Positions 1-7,774 of a stretch of DNA of 40,818 bases are shown here, one piece after another. The stretch is from assembly GCA_945869735.1 (NCBI GenBank), contig CAMBPQ010000025.1, positions 1 through 40,818 of the forward strand, read 5' to 3'. Source of the stretch: Planctomicrobium piriforme. GTDB taxonomy: Bacteria > Planctomycetota > Planctomycetia > Pirellulales > UBA1268. A model generated the notes under the pieces. That model had not been told where the DNA came from, did not search any database, and saw only the letters and a list, made by a program, of their open reading frames with translations. Both the position numbers and the translations under genes were made by a program. The stretch's first letter is position 1. Every line of letters begins with the position of its first letter.

Positions 1-79
1 CCGTGGGTATCTCACGTGCGGGCTGCTCTGTTTCGGATTCGCCCACGCGGCCTGCACGGGCTGCGGTCCGGTCACGAGG

Positions 80-885
80 ACTTTTCTCTCTGGAGATCGT
101 GCGACTGCTCTGTGCTGAGCGCCTCGTCTGCTCTGAGCGAATCGTCTGCACGGCGGTAGGCACGTCGCATGACGCAGACTCACCAGCGACCGCTCGTCCA
201 CGCCTCGGCGCCATCTCCTTCCTCCACCGCTTTGGCTTGGGGCTCAACCGCCACGCACATGTGCGGGACTCAAGTCACCGACGGCGTCTTCATGCCGGGC
301 TCGGATAGCCCGGACGGGCCACCGGCGTTCCTGCCGACCCGACCGATCACCCAGGCCGATCTGGTTACGCTCACCGAGCAGGTCCGCCGTCCCGCGATCC
401 GCTGGTTCAAGCGTCAGGGCTTCCTCGATTCGCAAGCCGCTACCGACCTGCTCGCCTGGGAGAAGAGTGGGTTTTCGATAGACGCGAGTGTCCGCATCAC
501 ACTCATCGACCGTGACTTTTTCCCGACAGGATGCCCCAATCGCGAGCGCGGGGTAGACGTCCGCCACCCCAACCCGCTCCGTACCACGCCCACGCGTGCC
601 GATCTCATCCCGCCGGCTGCGGCGACGACATCCGGTTGGTTGCGTGTATCACCGAGCCCTTGCCCGATTCATACGACGACCGCCGGCAGGAGCCGGCCCA
701 CTTCGAACCGGAGGTTCGCAAGCGGGCGAAGGCCAGGATGGCTTCGCCCGCGTAAAGCAGAACCGCCGCCGGTCTCTTCCGCTCGCGGGCCGCCGACCGA
801 CTGGGCCGAACTCGTCCAGGCCCATGACGATCGCGACATCTTTCAGGTGACGGATAGACGAGCTGCCTGTAATCGACATCCACGC
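80..885 (+). pseudogene. IS91-family (Y2) transposase, degraded copy A
   Basis: Broken remains of an IS91-type rolling-circle transposase. About 195-255 encodes the motif ISFLHRFG.GLNRHAH. After a frameshift near 255 the next frame carries TDGVF, then a stretch ending in SGFSIDASVRITLIDRD (to ~530), matching the middle of Y2 transposases. A weak match to the preceding helix (FSLEIVRLL) starts near 85. The body is then interrupted by a REP-like repeat (538-596) and unrecognised sequence. A tail reading PPTDWAELVQAHD resumes near 780 and ends, after another frameshift, in ELPVIDIHAL and a stop at ~883. Copy B at 38.6-39.2 kb has the same head and tail. That the tail belongs to this transposase is inferred from its position in both copies. 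Inactive. Confidence 0.7.
538..596 (+). repeat. REP-like repeat, copy a
   Basis: GCCCCAATCGCGAGCGCGGG followed by a CACCCCAACCCGCTCC tail. Same family as copies at 8.6, 8.8, 26.5, 34.9 and 37.2 kb. It interrupts the IS91-type pseudogene between LIDRD and the tail, so it arrived after, or along with, the decay of that element. Confidence 0.6.
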
Positions 886-1070
886 GCTGTAAGGGCTGGC
901 GTAATCAGCCGGCCGATGGCCCGACCGGGGAAGGGTCTGCGCCGAGTGCGAAAAAAGGCTCTCGGGAGGGGGGGCGAGGCGGCCCGCCCAGACTGAATTC
1001 TGTGGCCGTAAGCGCCCACAGCCGGGCACACCCTCGCTCATCGGCCGTTCACCGACTGGAAGACGCTGGC

Positions 1071-1096
1071 GGAAGTGCCCTTGGCCGTCCTATCCT
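1071..1096 (+). promoter_or_regulatory. GGAAGTGCC..CTATCC box, copy 1
   Basis: The box GGAAGTGCC-N10-CTATCC ends 7 bases before the ATG of the gene at 1103. Related boxes lie at 2496-2520 and 39423-39447, each downstream of IS91-type debris. It may be a promoter (GGAAG and TATCCT resemble sigma-factor recognition elements) or part of the IS terminus. The spacing is shorter than in usual ECF promoters, so the role is open. Confidence 0.3.
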
Positions 1097-1102
1097 CTGA
1101 GC

Positions 1103-2113
1103 ATGGCACGATTCCGGTTCAAGTCCCTGTTCCGTCGCCGGGATCGCGGCAGTCCGATCAGCGTCGAGCACGTCGGCGGCAACGGCTCGCGGCTGGCGAG
1201 CGCGGCCTGCCCTGACCGCTTCATTGCCGAGTATCACAACGCCTGTCTCGGACTCGTGCGCGAGGCGCTTGCCGAAGTCGATATCCTGCTCGACGTCTGC
1301 TTTGGCGACGTGCCACCGCCGGCATCTTTTGACGCGAGCCGAACCCTCCGCATTGGACTGCAATGCGAGCATACGCTGGTGAAGCCTGGGGGCCGCGACT
1401 GCGGGGCAGCTCCGGCCGGTGGGATTCCAATTCCCGGGTGCGATGCGACCTACCTCGTGCGGATCGCCGGCTACGAGCAGCTTCGCGGATTTGACTGTGT
1501 GTTCGAGTACAGTCTGCCGAACCTGGCAAACATCGGCTCGTGTCCGCAGTTCACCGACTACCTGGTGAGAACGGTGTACGTGGCTCCTCTCATCGTTCCG
1601 CGGGGCGGGCCAGCGGGCGGGCGGCGGAGCGGCGCCGTGACGACGTTCCATGATTCTCACCAGCCGCGGCGGAAGGCGATTCTCGACCGCTGCCAACGGC
1701 AGAAGGTGCGCGTTCGCAACGTCACCGGTATCTTTGACGCCCAGAGGCTGGAGCGGCTCTACGGCAGCGTGCAGGTGCTTGTGAACGTTCACCAGACCGA
1801 CCACCACGACACGCTCGAGGAGCTACGGGTGTTGCCCGCGTTGCTGTGTGGGGCAGTCATCGTCAGTGAAGACGTGCCCCTGCGGACGGCCGTTCCCTAC
1901 CACCGCTTCGTCATCTGGGCCGACTACGACGGGATTCCAGAGGCGGTGCGGGCTACCCTTGCCGACTACGAAGCGCACCGGCGTCGAATCTTTGGCGATC
2001 CGGAGTTCGGCCCGACGCTGGCCGCTATGGACCGTAACAACAGGACCACCGTGACCACCGTGATCCGGAAGCTCGCGACGGCGATCGCGACCGGGGTACG
2101 GCAGCCCAACTGA
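1103..2113 (+). CDS. glycosyltransferase-like protein (GT1-type C-terminal half)
   Basis: A 336-residue soluble protein without signal peptide. The C-terminal third (roughly residues 225-290) contains LVNVHQTDHHDTLEELRVLP, then GAVIVSEDVPLRTAVPYH and FVIWADYDGIPE. This is the pattern of the nucleotide-sugar-binding half of family-1-like glycosyltransferases seen in cyanobacterial and planctomycete surface-polysaccharide loci (recalled, not searched). The N-terminal half is not recognised. The ATG at 1103 follows the GGAAGTGCC..CTATCC box with no clear Shine-Dalgarno. It stands alone between IS91 debris and a tRNA-Leu fragment, with no other sugar genes nearby, which suggests acquisition with a mobile islet. 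Acceptor and donor cannot be told. Confidence 0.6.
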   Translation: MARFRFKSLFRRRDRGSPISVEHVGGNGSRLASAACPDRFIAEYHNACLGLVREALAEVDILLDVCFGDVPPPASFDASRTLRIGLQCEHTLVKPGGRDCGAAPAGGIPIPGCDATYLVRIAGYEQLRGFDCVFEYSLPNLANIGSCPQFTDYLVRTVYVAPLIVPRGGPAGGRRSGAVTTFHDSHQPRRKAILDRCQRQKVRVRNVTGIFDAQRLERLYGSVQVLVNVHQTDHHDTLEELRVLPALLCGAVIVSEDVPLRTAVPYHRFVIWADYDGIPEAVRATLADYEAHRRRIFGDPEFGPTLAAMDRNNRTTVTTVIRKLATAIATGVRQPN

Positions 2114-2134
2114 CCCGCCCCTTGAATCCAAGAG

Positions 2135-2186
2135 TGCCGGGGGTGGGACTTGAACCCACACGCCCTTACGGGCAACGGATTTTGAA
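2135..2186 (-). pseudogene. 3' fragment of tRNA-Leu (CAA anticodon loop to discriminator)
   Basis: On the minus strand the sequence runs from an anticodon loop TTCAAAA, through the long variable arm GCCCGTAAGGGC, a T arm with loop GTTCAAGTCC, to an acceptor 3' strand ending CCCCGGCA. This is the 3' half of a class II tRNA-Leu. Upstream of the loop the expected 5' anticodon strand (ACGGA) is TCGCA, and no D arm or 5' acceptor strand (TGCCGGGG-like) follows. The break at the anticodon loop is typical of the segment left by integration at a tRNA gene. Not a functional tRNA. Confidence 0.75.
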
Positions 2187-2309
2187 TGCGATCAGAACCG
2201 TTGGTCGTGTCGCACTCGCGTCACGATTATGGAAATTTCTCCAGAACGGCGCATGTCGCTCGGCGCGAGAATCTTGACCTTCACGGACGCGCAGGCCTGC
2301 GTACAGCGG

Positions 2310-2366
2310 CAACGCCGCCTGTCTCGCCTGCCCGTGGGCCGCCGACCGACTGGGCCGGACTCGGAG
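2310..2366 (+). pseudogene. IS91-type transposase tail fragment
   Basis: Encodes PPVSPARGPPTDWAGL, matching the tail of copy A (PPVSSARGPPTDWAEL) and the fragment at 36.0 kb. It diverges soon after, and the terminal PVIDIHSL is absent. Sequence between the tRNA fragment and here (2187-2309) was not recognised. Confidence 0.5.
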
Positions 2367-2458
2367 GCCGGCAGCGCCGACCCAGCAAAATCTTCACCAC
2401 CGGGTGGGTGAGGCGGGCTTCCGTGTTCAGCTCGGCACGGTCGGGAAAGCCTATCCAG

Positions 2459-2520
2459 CGGCTCACGAGATGCTCATCATTCCGAACATGGTTACGGAAG
2501 TGCCATTGACCAGGCTATCC
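2459..2520 (+). repeat. IS-associated 62-bp repeat with GGAAGTGCC box, copy 2
   Basis: GCGGCTCACGAG, TCCG.ACATG and GGAAGTGCCATTGACC..CTATCC align with 39385-39447 over about 62 bp. As in the other copies it lies a little downstream of IS91 tail sequence. It abuts the first base of the 162-bp element at 2521. Confidence 0.55.
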
Positions 2521-2682
2521 CTCGAGCGCATCTGCCTTTGGTGGAGCGGCGAGATGGCAGCTTGGAGGAGGGAGGCAAGGGGGTCGGCGAACGCTCGAGG
2601 AGCCTTGGGCGTATCCTCGCCCCGGCGACGAGACTTTTGCCGCCCCCGAGCCGGCGTTCCACCAAAGTCGAATGCGGTCGAG
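2521..2682. repeat. 162-bp CTAG-class element, copy 1
   Basis: The best-preserved copy. Its ends form an inverted repeat of 27 bp with 22 matches (2521-2547 and 2656-2682, sharing CTCGA.CGCAT and CTTTGGTGGA). The core holds GGGGGTCGGC pairing with GCCGCCCCC and an inner hairpin GGGCG/CGCCC. The core is virtually identical to copies 2 and 3. This copy starts CTCGAG rather than CTAGAG and does not abut a recognisable gene on its left. The small size, inverted ends and lack of coding capacity suggest a non-autonomous MITE-like element. Confidence 0.7.
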
Positions 2683-2705
2683 AGCACTTCACCCGCGGCG
2701 GGCAC

Positions 2706-3779
2706 CTACCAACGGGCTTCCAGGCCCACGTTCGCACCGTGGAGGAACACGCCTCCGGCGTCTTGAACGCCGGTGCCACTGGTGGGAGTGTCGGTGAAGT
2801 CCCACTGGTTAGGGGCGAGCGCCACGCCGCTGAGCCAGGCAAGGTTGTAGCCCAGCCGCAGTCCCCACACGTCGGTGAACCGGTAGGCCATCGAGAGGTT
2901 CATGCTCGAGAGGAAGCCCAGGCCGGTGTCGGCCGCCTCGCGGCCCGGCCGCCATTCGAAGTCGGACGAGAGCGAACTGGTGATCGGTGACGCCGACTGC
3001 GAGAGCCACGCACCACCCAGACCGGCCTTCAGCGCCCCTTCCAGGGAGAAGCGATCCCATGTCCTCCTGCCCCGCATGCCCAGTTGCCCGCCGAAGAGAT
3101 TCGAGCTCGTCGCCACCCGATAGGCCGTGGTCGGCTCGCCCGCCGCCACCGTGACCCGTAGCGCAGCCTGTTCGTCGAGGCCCGCCCAGAACAGGCCGCC
3201 GATCCAGTCAAACTCCGTCTCCTGCCGGCAGCGCAGCGTCGGCCACCGCGAACGGGGATCGCAACGCCCAGAAAAATCACTTTGCAGGAGGTTCAGCTCG
3301 ACCACGTTGAGCGATGACGACCACCCGGTCCGCACCGTGCTGGCCTGGTTCCAGCCCGGCACCGCTAAGCCTAGGTCGCCGGGCACGGCGAGTCCGCCGA
3401 CGAGGTCGGCCTGCGCGTCGCCGTACCAGCCGTAGGCGCTCCAGTAGCCGATTTCCCAGCCGGTCTGGTCACAGTCATGGCGGCCCACGAAAAGCCGCAT
3501 GCCGGGGGCAGTCGTGGGCGTCATGCTCCGCGTGGTGAGGACTGTGCCGCCGGCCCCAGGGACGTTCGGTCCCTCGACGAGGGTCGGCTGGTTGTTCGTC
3601 GCGTTGTCACGATCGAGGAAGAGGACATCGAAGACGACATAGTCCCGCACATTTTCCATCGCCGCCACTTCGCCGGCCACCACCGGAAACGAATCGGCCG
3701 GGAGGGGATCGCCCACGATCTCCTGGGCCACGGCCACCGACCACGGCAGGAGCATGCACGCAAGCAGTCGAACGATCAT
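2706..3779 (-). CDS. BBP7 family outer membrane beta-barrel protein
   Basis: A 357-residue exported protein from the ATG at 3779, which follows a GAGGGGGAA ribosome-binding sequence. It begins with a signal peptide (MIVRLLACMLLPWSVAVAQ). The mature part has the layout of the planctomycete BBP7 family (PF07585): a VFDVLFLDRDNATNN start, glycine/aromatic alternating strands (GMRLFVGRHD, GWEIGYWSAYGW), FDWIGGLFWAGLD, a long central region, and a last strand ending in LEARW with a terminal aromatic, as expected for outer-membrane insertion. The molecular role of the family is not established. The gene is divergent from the STAS gene, sharing a 279-bp upstream region. Longer in-frame starts exist but would place the signal peptide internally. 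Confidence 0.8.
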   Translation of the reverse strand: MIVRLLACMLLPWSVAVAQEIVGDPLPADSFPVVAGEVAAMENVRDYVVFDVLFLDRDNATNNQPTLVEGPNVPGAGGTVLTTRSMTPTTAPGMRLFVGRHDCDQTGWEIGYWSAYGWYGDAQADLVGGLAVPGDLGLAVPGWNQASTVRTGWSSSLNVVELNLLQSDFSGRCDPRSRWPTLRCRQETEFDWIGGLFWAGLDEQAALRVTVAAGEPTTAYRVATSSNLFGGQLGMRGRRTWDRFSLEGALKAGLGGAWLSQSASPITSSLSSDFEWRPGREAADTGLGFLSSMNLSMAYRFTDVWGLRLGYNLAWLSGVALAPNQWDFTDTPTSGTGVQDAGGVFLHGANVGLEARW

Positions 3780-4058
3780 GCTTTCCCCCTCGGCAGCCTC
3801 ATGGCGGCCACCGACATCGGCACGCCCCCTCCAACCGCCACAATCCCTACCTGTGGAGCGATCGGACTTTTTGAAGCCGCTCATGAGAAGAATCGTTGCC
3901 ACGGGACGAGTCGGTGCGACAGCGGGCAAACTGCGGCGGCTCTGCGGCCCGCCGCCCCTGCGGCCCGACTGCTGGCAGGGCCTGTCTCAAAACGCTACGC
4001 TCTTGCCTACGGATGGCACATCTTGCCCCGCTTTACACCCTTGCCTGAGTAAACATCT

Positions 4059-4415
4059 ATGGACCAGTTCCGTCGCATCCAGACTGGGAAAAAGGGGGAC
4101 ATCCATCTCGTCCTCCTCAAGGACAAGAAAATCCTCGATGACACCGTCCTCGATGAGATTCGCACGGAAGTGACGCAACTCATCGGCAAGGCTACGGGGC
4201 CTGACATGCTGATCGATTTCGCCAATGTTGAGTTCATGTCGAGTGCGATGCTCGGCCTCCTCGGGCAGTTGCATCGCAAGATTTCGAAAGGCCAGGGTCG
4301 GCTAAAGATGTGCGGGATTCGTCCGGAGATCCTCACGGTCTTCAAGATCACGAATCTCGATAAGCTCTTCAGCATCCACAAGGATGCCCCGACGGCCCTC
4401 GCCACGTTCACCTGA
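4059..4415 (+). CDS. STAS-domain anti-sigma factor antagonist
   Basis: A 118-residue protein consisting of one STAS domain. The helix-capping motif VEFMSSAMLGLL places the phosphorylatable serine at Ser61 or Ser62, as in SpoIIAA/RsbV. In the unphosphorylated state such proteins bind an anti-sigma factor or a kinase of the RsbW type. The next gene, starting 14 bases downstream, is a receiver/PP2C phosphatase of the class that dephosphorylates STAS antagonists, so the two probably form a switch. No RsbW-type kinase or sigma factor is in the window. No clear Shine-Dalgarno precedes the ATG. Confidence 0.88.
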   Translation: MDQFRRIQTGKKGDIHLVLLKDKKILDDTVLDEIRTEVTQLIGKATGPDMLIDFANVEFMSSAMLGLLGQLHRKISKGQGRLKMCGIRPEILTVFKITNLDKLFSIHKDAPTALATFT

Positions 4416-4429
4416 CGCGGGCGAAGCAT

Positions 4430-5854
4430 GTGGCACAGGAACCAGACGGCGGTGCGGCTGTGAATCCGACTGGCGTCGACGTGCTGATTGCCGAAGACAG
4501 CCGCATGCAGGCGAAGATGCTGCAGCGGCGGCTCCTGGACGCCGGCCACACGGTCCGCTGGGGGGAAAACGGCGCGCTGGCGTTGGCCATGGCCCGGGAG
4601 CGGCGGCCCGACATCATCGTCTCCGACATCGAGATGCCGGAGATGACCGGCTACGAGTTCTGTAAGGCGGTGAAGACCGACCCCGCGCTCCGAACGGTAC
4701 CGTTCATCCTTCTGTCGACTCTCTCGGATTCGATCGACATCATCCGCGGGTTGGACGCCGGGGCCGACAACTACGTCACCAAGCCCTACGAGCCCGACTA
4801 CCTGTTGGCCCGCATGCAGTCGCTGCTCGCCACACCGCTCACCGCTGCCGATGACTCGGGCGACGAGATGCTCGAGGTCACGCTCGCCGGGCAGAAGTTC
4901 CGGGTGCGTGCCGGCCGCCAGCAGGTGCTCAACCTCCTCGTCTCGACGTTCGAAAACGCCGTCTCGAAGAACCAAGAGCTCGTGGTGGCCAACCAAGAAC
5001 TCTCAGTGGCCCGCGACGGGCTGCAGAAATCGAACGGGGAGCTGACCGCGCTCAACACCGAGATCTCGCGGATCAACGCCCACATGGTCCGCGACCTCAA
5101 GGCCGCCGCCAAGGTACAGCGGTCGCTCCTCCCCGCCGAAGACATTGAGATCCCCGGCACGAGCATCTCCTGGAAATACGTCCCCTGCCAAAGCCTCGCT
5201 GGCGACTTCCTCAACGTCTTCCTGCTCGACGACGAGCATGCGGGGCTCTTCGTGGTCGACGTCAGTGGCCACGGCGTACCCTCGTCGCTGATGGCCGTCA
5301 CGGTCGGCCGCTTCCTCACGCCCAAGGTCTCCGACCAGTCGCTGCTGGTGCGACAGGGAGCGGATGGCCGCGTGGCCGTCGTACCGCCGGCCGAGGTGGC
5401 CACGCAGCTCAACAAGCTCTTCCAGGCCGACGAGTTCTCCGGCCTCTACTTCACGATGCTCTACGGCGTGCTCCACCTGCCCAGCGGCCGGTTCGACTAC
5501 TGCTCGGGCGGCCATCCGGCCCTCGTGCGGGTGCCCGCCTCCGGCGGCGACGTCGAGTTCCACACGACTGAGAGTTTCCCGATCGCATTCGTGCCCGACG
5601 TCGAGTATTCGCAGAGCACGCTACAACTCGCTCCCGGCGACCGGCTCTTCCTCTACTCCGACGGCGTGCCGGAGGCGATGGACAAAGACCGTAACCCGTA
5701 CGGCGACGACGCCATGGCCGCGTGCATCGCAGCCTCCCGAGGGGCGGCGATCGACACGGGCGTGTCGACCCTGCTCGAGGCCGTCGAGACGTGGTGCGTG
5801 CCCAACGGCCCACTCGACGACGTTTCGATCCTCGGCGTCGAGTGGCGGCCGTAG
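4430..5854 (+). CDS. response regulator with PP2C-type (SpoIIE/RsbU) phosphatase domain
   Basis: A 474-residue protein. Residues ~16-130 are a receiver domain: acidic pair Glu22/Asp23, phospho-acceptor Asp66 in SDIEMPEMTG, Ser96 and Lys118 in TKPYEP. A coiled-coil linker (about 165-225, rich in NQEL and EISR) leads to a SpoIIE-type PP2C domain with SLAGDFLNV, VVDVSGHGVPSSL, SGGHPALV, LFLYSDGVPEA and a final LDDVSIL, so all metal-binding aspartates appear present. It should dephosphorylate a phospho-STAS protein, most simply its neighbour 14 bases upstream, when Asp66 is phosphorylated. The frame opens with GTG at 4430; another GTG at 4460 is possible. An ATG at 4428 is in the wrong frame. Confidence 0.9.
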   Translation: MAQEPDGGAAVNPTGVDVLIAEDSRMQAKMLQRRLLDAGHTVRWGENGALALAMARERRPDIIVSDIEMPEMTGYEFCKAVKTDPALRTVPFILLSTLSDSIDIIRGLDAGADNYVTKPYEPDYLLARMQSLLATPLTAADDSGDEMLEVTLAGQKFRVRAGRQQVLNLLVSTFENAVSKNQELVVANQELSVARDGLQKSNGELTALNTEISRINAHMVRDLKAAAKVQRSLLPAEDIEIPGTSISWKYVPCQSLAGDFLNVFLLDDEHAGLFVVDVSGHGVPSSLMAVTVGRFLTPKVSDQSLLVRQGADGRVAVVPPAEVATQLNKLFQADEFSGLYFTMLYGVLHLPSGRFDYCSGGHPALVRVPASGGDVEFHTTESFPIAFVPDVEYSQSTLQLAPGDRLFLYSDGVPEAMDKDRNPYGDDAMAACIAASRGAAIDTGVSTLLEAVETWCVPNGPLDDVSILGVEWRP

Positions 5855-5899
5855 CTGTTCTTTTGCCGTAGCACACTCTGCGAGGAGCCCCGGGCAGCA

Positions 5900-6011
5900 C
5901 CTGCCTTGGAGCCGGGCTCGACGGCCAACGGAGCCAGGATGGCGAAACGCAAACGGCGTGCAATGAGCGGAGGCCAGGATGGCCAAAGTGAACGACCGGC
6001 ACCGGGGCAGG
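5900..6011. repeat. Inverted-end element R2, copy 1
   Basis: The 90-bp core 5911-6000 aligns without gaps with 7565-7654 (shared AACG.AGCC, GGATGGCG, TGAGCGGAGG, GAACG.CCGGC). The flanks pair with each other: CCTGCCTTGGAGCCGG (5900-5915) against the complement of 5996-6011, 13 of 16 matching. The flank sequence differs from copy 2, yet both copies self-pair. It lies in the 267-bp space between two convergent genes, which otherwise holds nothing recognised. Confidence 0.55.
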
Positions 6012-6121
6012 GGCGGGACGGCGAACTCACTACCGCGGCCTGGGCTTGGAGTAGCCGCAAACCGCCGGACGTCACCCGCTCCCAACCATCGTCGCCAGCC
6101 TGAGCAGCCGCAGAGGGCGAT

Positions 6122-7381
6122 TCAGGCAGGTTTTCCGGCACTCGCCACACTGGCAGCATCATCCATCGAGGCATTCATCAGGGGCCAGAGGGCGTCGATG
6201 CCGTCCTTGAAGAAGTCACCGATCAGGATGTCGGTGATCAGTTGCTTCGACTCGCCGTGTTGCTTGACGAGTTGGCCGAAGTTGAGGCCGTCGTAGAAGC
6301 CGCACACGAGCTTTCGCATCCGATCCATGCCGGCGACGTAGTCCGGACCCCACGTGCCCAGTCGGTCTTCGGACGTATCGCCCTGCTCGAGCCCGGCGAC
6401 GATCGCGTCAGCCGCCAGCGCTCCACTTTTGAGTGCTAGGAGAATCCCAGAAGAGTAAAGCGGATCGAGAAATCCGAAGGCATCGCCCACCAGCACCCAG
6501 CCGTCACCGGCAACCTTCGTGGAGCGGTAAGAGTATTCCTTGGCCGCACGGAAGGGAGCGACTCGTTCGGCGGCTGCGATCCGCGGCTGCACACCAGGAC
6601 AGCGGACCACTTCCTCGCCGTAGATTATCTCGAGGTCTTTCGAGTCGCGGTTCTTGAAGAGGTGATCGTACGGAGCAACCACGCCGACACTGACCATGTC
6701 GTCAGCCAGCGGGATGTACCAGAACCAGCCGATCTTACCCGCCGTCTGCATCACGAGCGTGGCGCCCGCGTCGCGGCCGGTCTCCCGCATCGCCCCCTTC
6801 CAGTAGGTCCAGATCGCGGCCTTCTTCAGAACCGGATCCCACTGGCGGAGCCCCAGCCGGTCGAGGATCAATCCGCTCTGCCCGGCGGCATCGACGACGA
6901 CCTGGCAGCGAATCACCTGCTCGACACCCGAATCGTCGACCGCCCGCACGCCCACCGCCCGCTCTCCCTCGAAGAGCACCTCAAGGACACGCACCCCTTC
7001 CTGCACGTCGACTCCATGCCGACGGGCGTTGTCGAGCAAGAGCTGATCGAACTCCTGCCGCGACACCTGCCAGGTGCGCGAACTCTCATGCTCCTTGTAA
7101 TCGGCGAAGTAAAACGGCTCCGACACGCGGCCCTGCTCGGACACGAACTGCACGCTGTGCTTCTCGACGAAGGGGCCGCCGCGCAGCGTCGGCAGGATGC
7201 CAAGCCGACCGAGCACCCAAAACGTCTCCGGGATCAGCGATTCCCCAACGTGATACCGGGGGAACCGCTCCCGCTCGAGCAGCCGCACCGTTCGGCCCTG
7301 CTGTGCCAAGAGCGTGGCCGTGGTGGACCCGGCCGGCCCACCGCCGATAACAACCACCTCGGGGCTGCCTGCTGCAATCAT
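6122..7381 (-). CDS. flavin-dependent halogenase-like FAD oxidoreductase
   Basis: A 419-residue protein from the ATG at 7381 (MIAAGSPEVVVIGGGPAGS). It has the marks of FADH2-dependent halogenases (PF04820): GGGPAG at 13-18, FPRYHVGESLIP at 40-51, Lys74 in FVEK at the position of the catalytic lysine, the WxWxIP signature as WFWYIP at 219-224, and FLDPLYSSG at 304-312 corresponding to Fx.Px.Sx.G. The family oxidises chloride or bromide to a hypohalous acid that the lysine steers to an electron-rich substrate. Some planctomycete relatives may instead be reductases of the geranylgeranyl-reductase type. No flavin reductase, carrier protein or biosynthetic cluster is adjacent, so the substrate is unknown. 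A longer in-frame start (7477) lacks family similarity. Confidence 0.75.
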   Translation of the reverse strand: MIAAGSPEVVVIGGGPAGSTTATLLAQQGRTVRLLERERFPRYHVGESLIPETFWVLGRLGILPTLRGGPFVEKHSVQFVSEQGRVSEPFYFADYKEHESSRTWQVSRQEFDQLLLDNARRHGVDVQEGVRVLEVLFEGERAVGVRAVDDSGVEQVIRCQVVVDAAGQSGLILDRLGLRQWDPVLKKAAIWTYWKGAMRETGRDAGATLVMQTAGKIGWFWYIPLADDMVSVGVVAPYDHLFKNRDSKDLEIIYGEEVVRCPGVQPRIAAAERVAPFRAAKEYSYRSTKVAGDGWVLVGDAFGFLDPLYSSGILLALKSGALAADAIVAGLEQGDTSEDRLGTWGPDYVAGMDRMRKLVCGFYDGLNFGQLVKQHGESKQLITDILIGDFFKDGIDALWPLMNASMDDAASVASAGKPA

Positions 7382-7412
7382 GTCTCTGTTTCCAGTCGCA
7401 ACGGTCAAAACC

Positions 7413-7424
7413 GAAACACGTTTC
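7413..7424. promoter_or_regulatory. GAAACACGTTTC palindrome, candidate operator
   Basis: A perfect 5-bp inverted repeat (GAAAC-AC-GTTTC), 31 bases upstream of the halogenase-like start. Position suits an operator, but no regulator gene is adjacent and a 12-bp palindrome can arise by chance. Confidence 0.25.
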
Positions 7425-7545
7425 AAAACTCTAGGCGCAACCTCCGCCACCGACAACACGACCTCCACTCCCGGCATGTTGCCCGAAACTGAGGGCCCCT
7501 GGATCCTTTTTCCCTGCCTCCTGTGTCCCTGATCGCCGTGGACCG

Positions 7546-7673
7546 GAATTGCCCCCGCCGTGACGCCGGGCTTGCTGGCCAGCGAAGCCTGGATGGCGGA
7601 GCGCAGGCAGCATGCAGTGAGCGGAGGGCAGAATGCCCGCAGAGAACGTCCGGCGACACGGCGGGGGCAATCC
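7546..7673. repeat. Inverted-end element R2, copy 2
   Basis: A 128-bp unit bounded by a 24-bp inverted repeat with 22 matches (7546-7569 and 7650-7673; ends GAATTGCCCCC and GGGGGCAATCC). The core 7565-7654 matches copy 1 at 5911-6000. No coding capacity. It occupies much of the ~390-bp gap (7382-7774) between the halogenase-like gene and the small basic-protein gene; no other feature apart from the palindrome at 7413 was recognised there. Confidence 0.65.
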
Positions 7674-7774
7674 CATGCGGTGTCGATCCGGACGGCACGT
7701 GGTGCATCACTGCTGACAACTGCGCTCAGAAAAAGTGCTTACAAAACTCCTCCAGCCAAACTTGAGCAAACCGC

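Noticed and set aside
2135-2186. Functional tRNA-Leu gene
   Set aside because: The D arm, the 5' anticodon strand and the 5' acceptor strand are missing.
2492-2842. Conserved minus-strand peptide (..GGGKSLVAGARIRPRLLERS..) through several 162-bp repeats
   Set aside because: The peptide recurs only because the DNA repeat does. It has no consistent start, different lengths and neighbours, and is lost in copy 4, so it is not a protein family.
5900-7673. Integron attC sites
   Set aside because: The inverted ends of R2 elements suggested attC, but no GTTRRRY/RYYYAAC core sites or cassette array are present.
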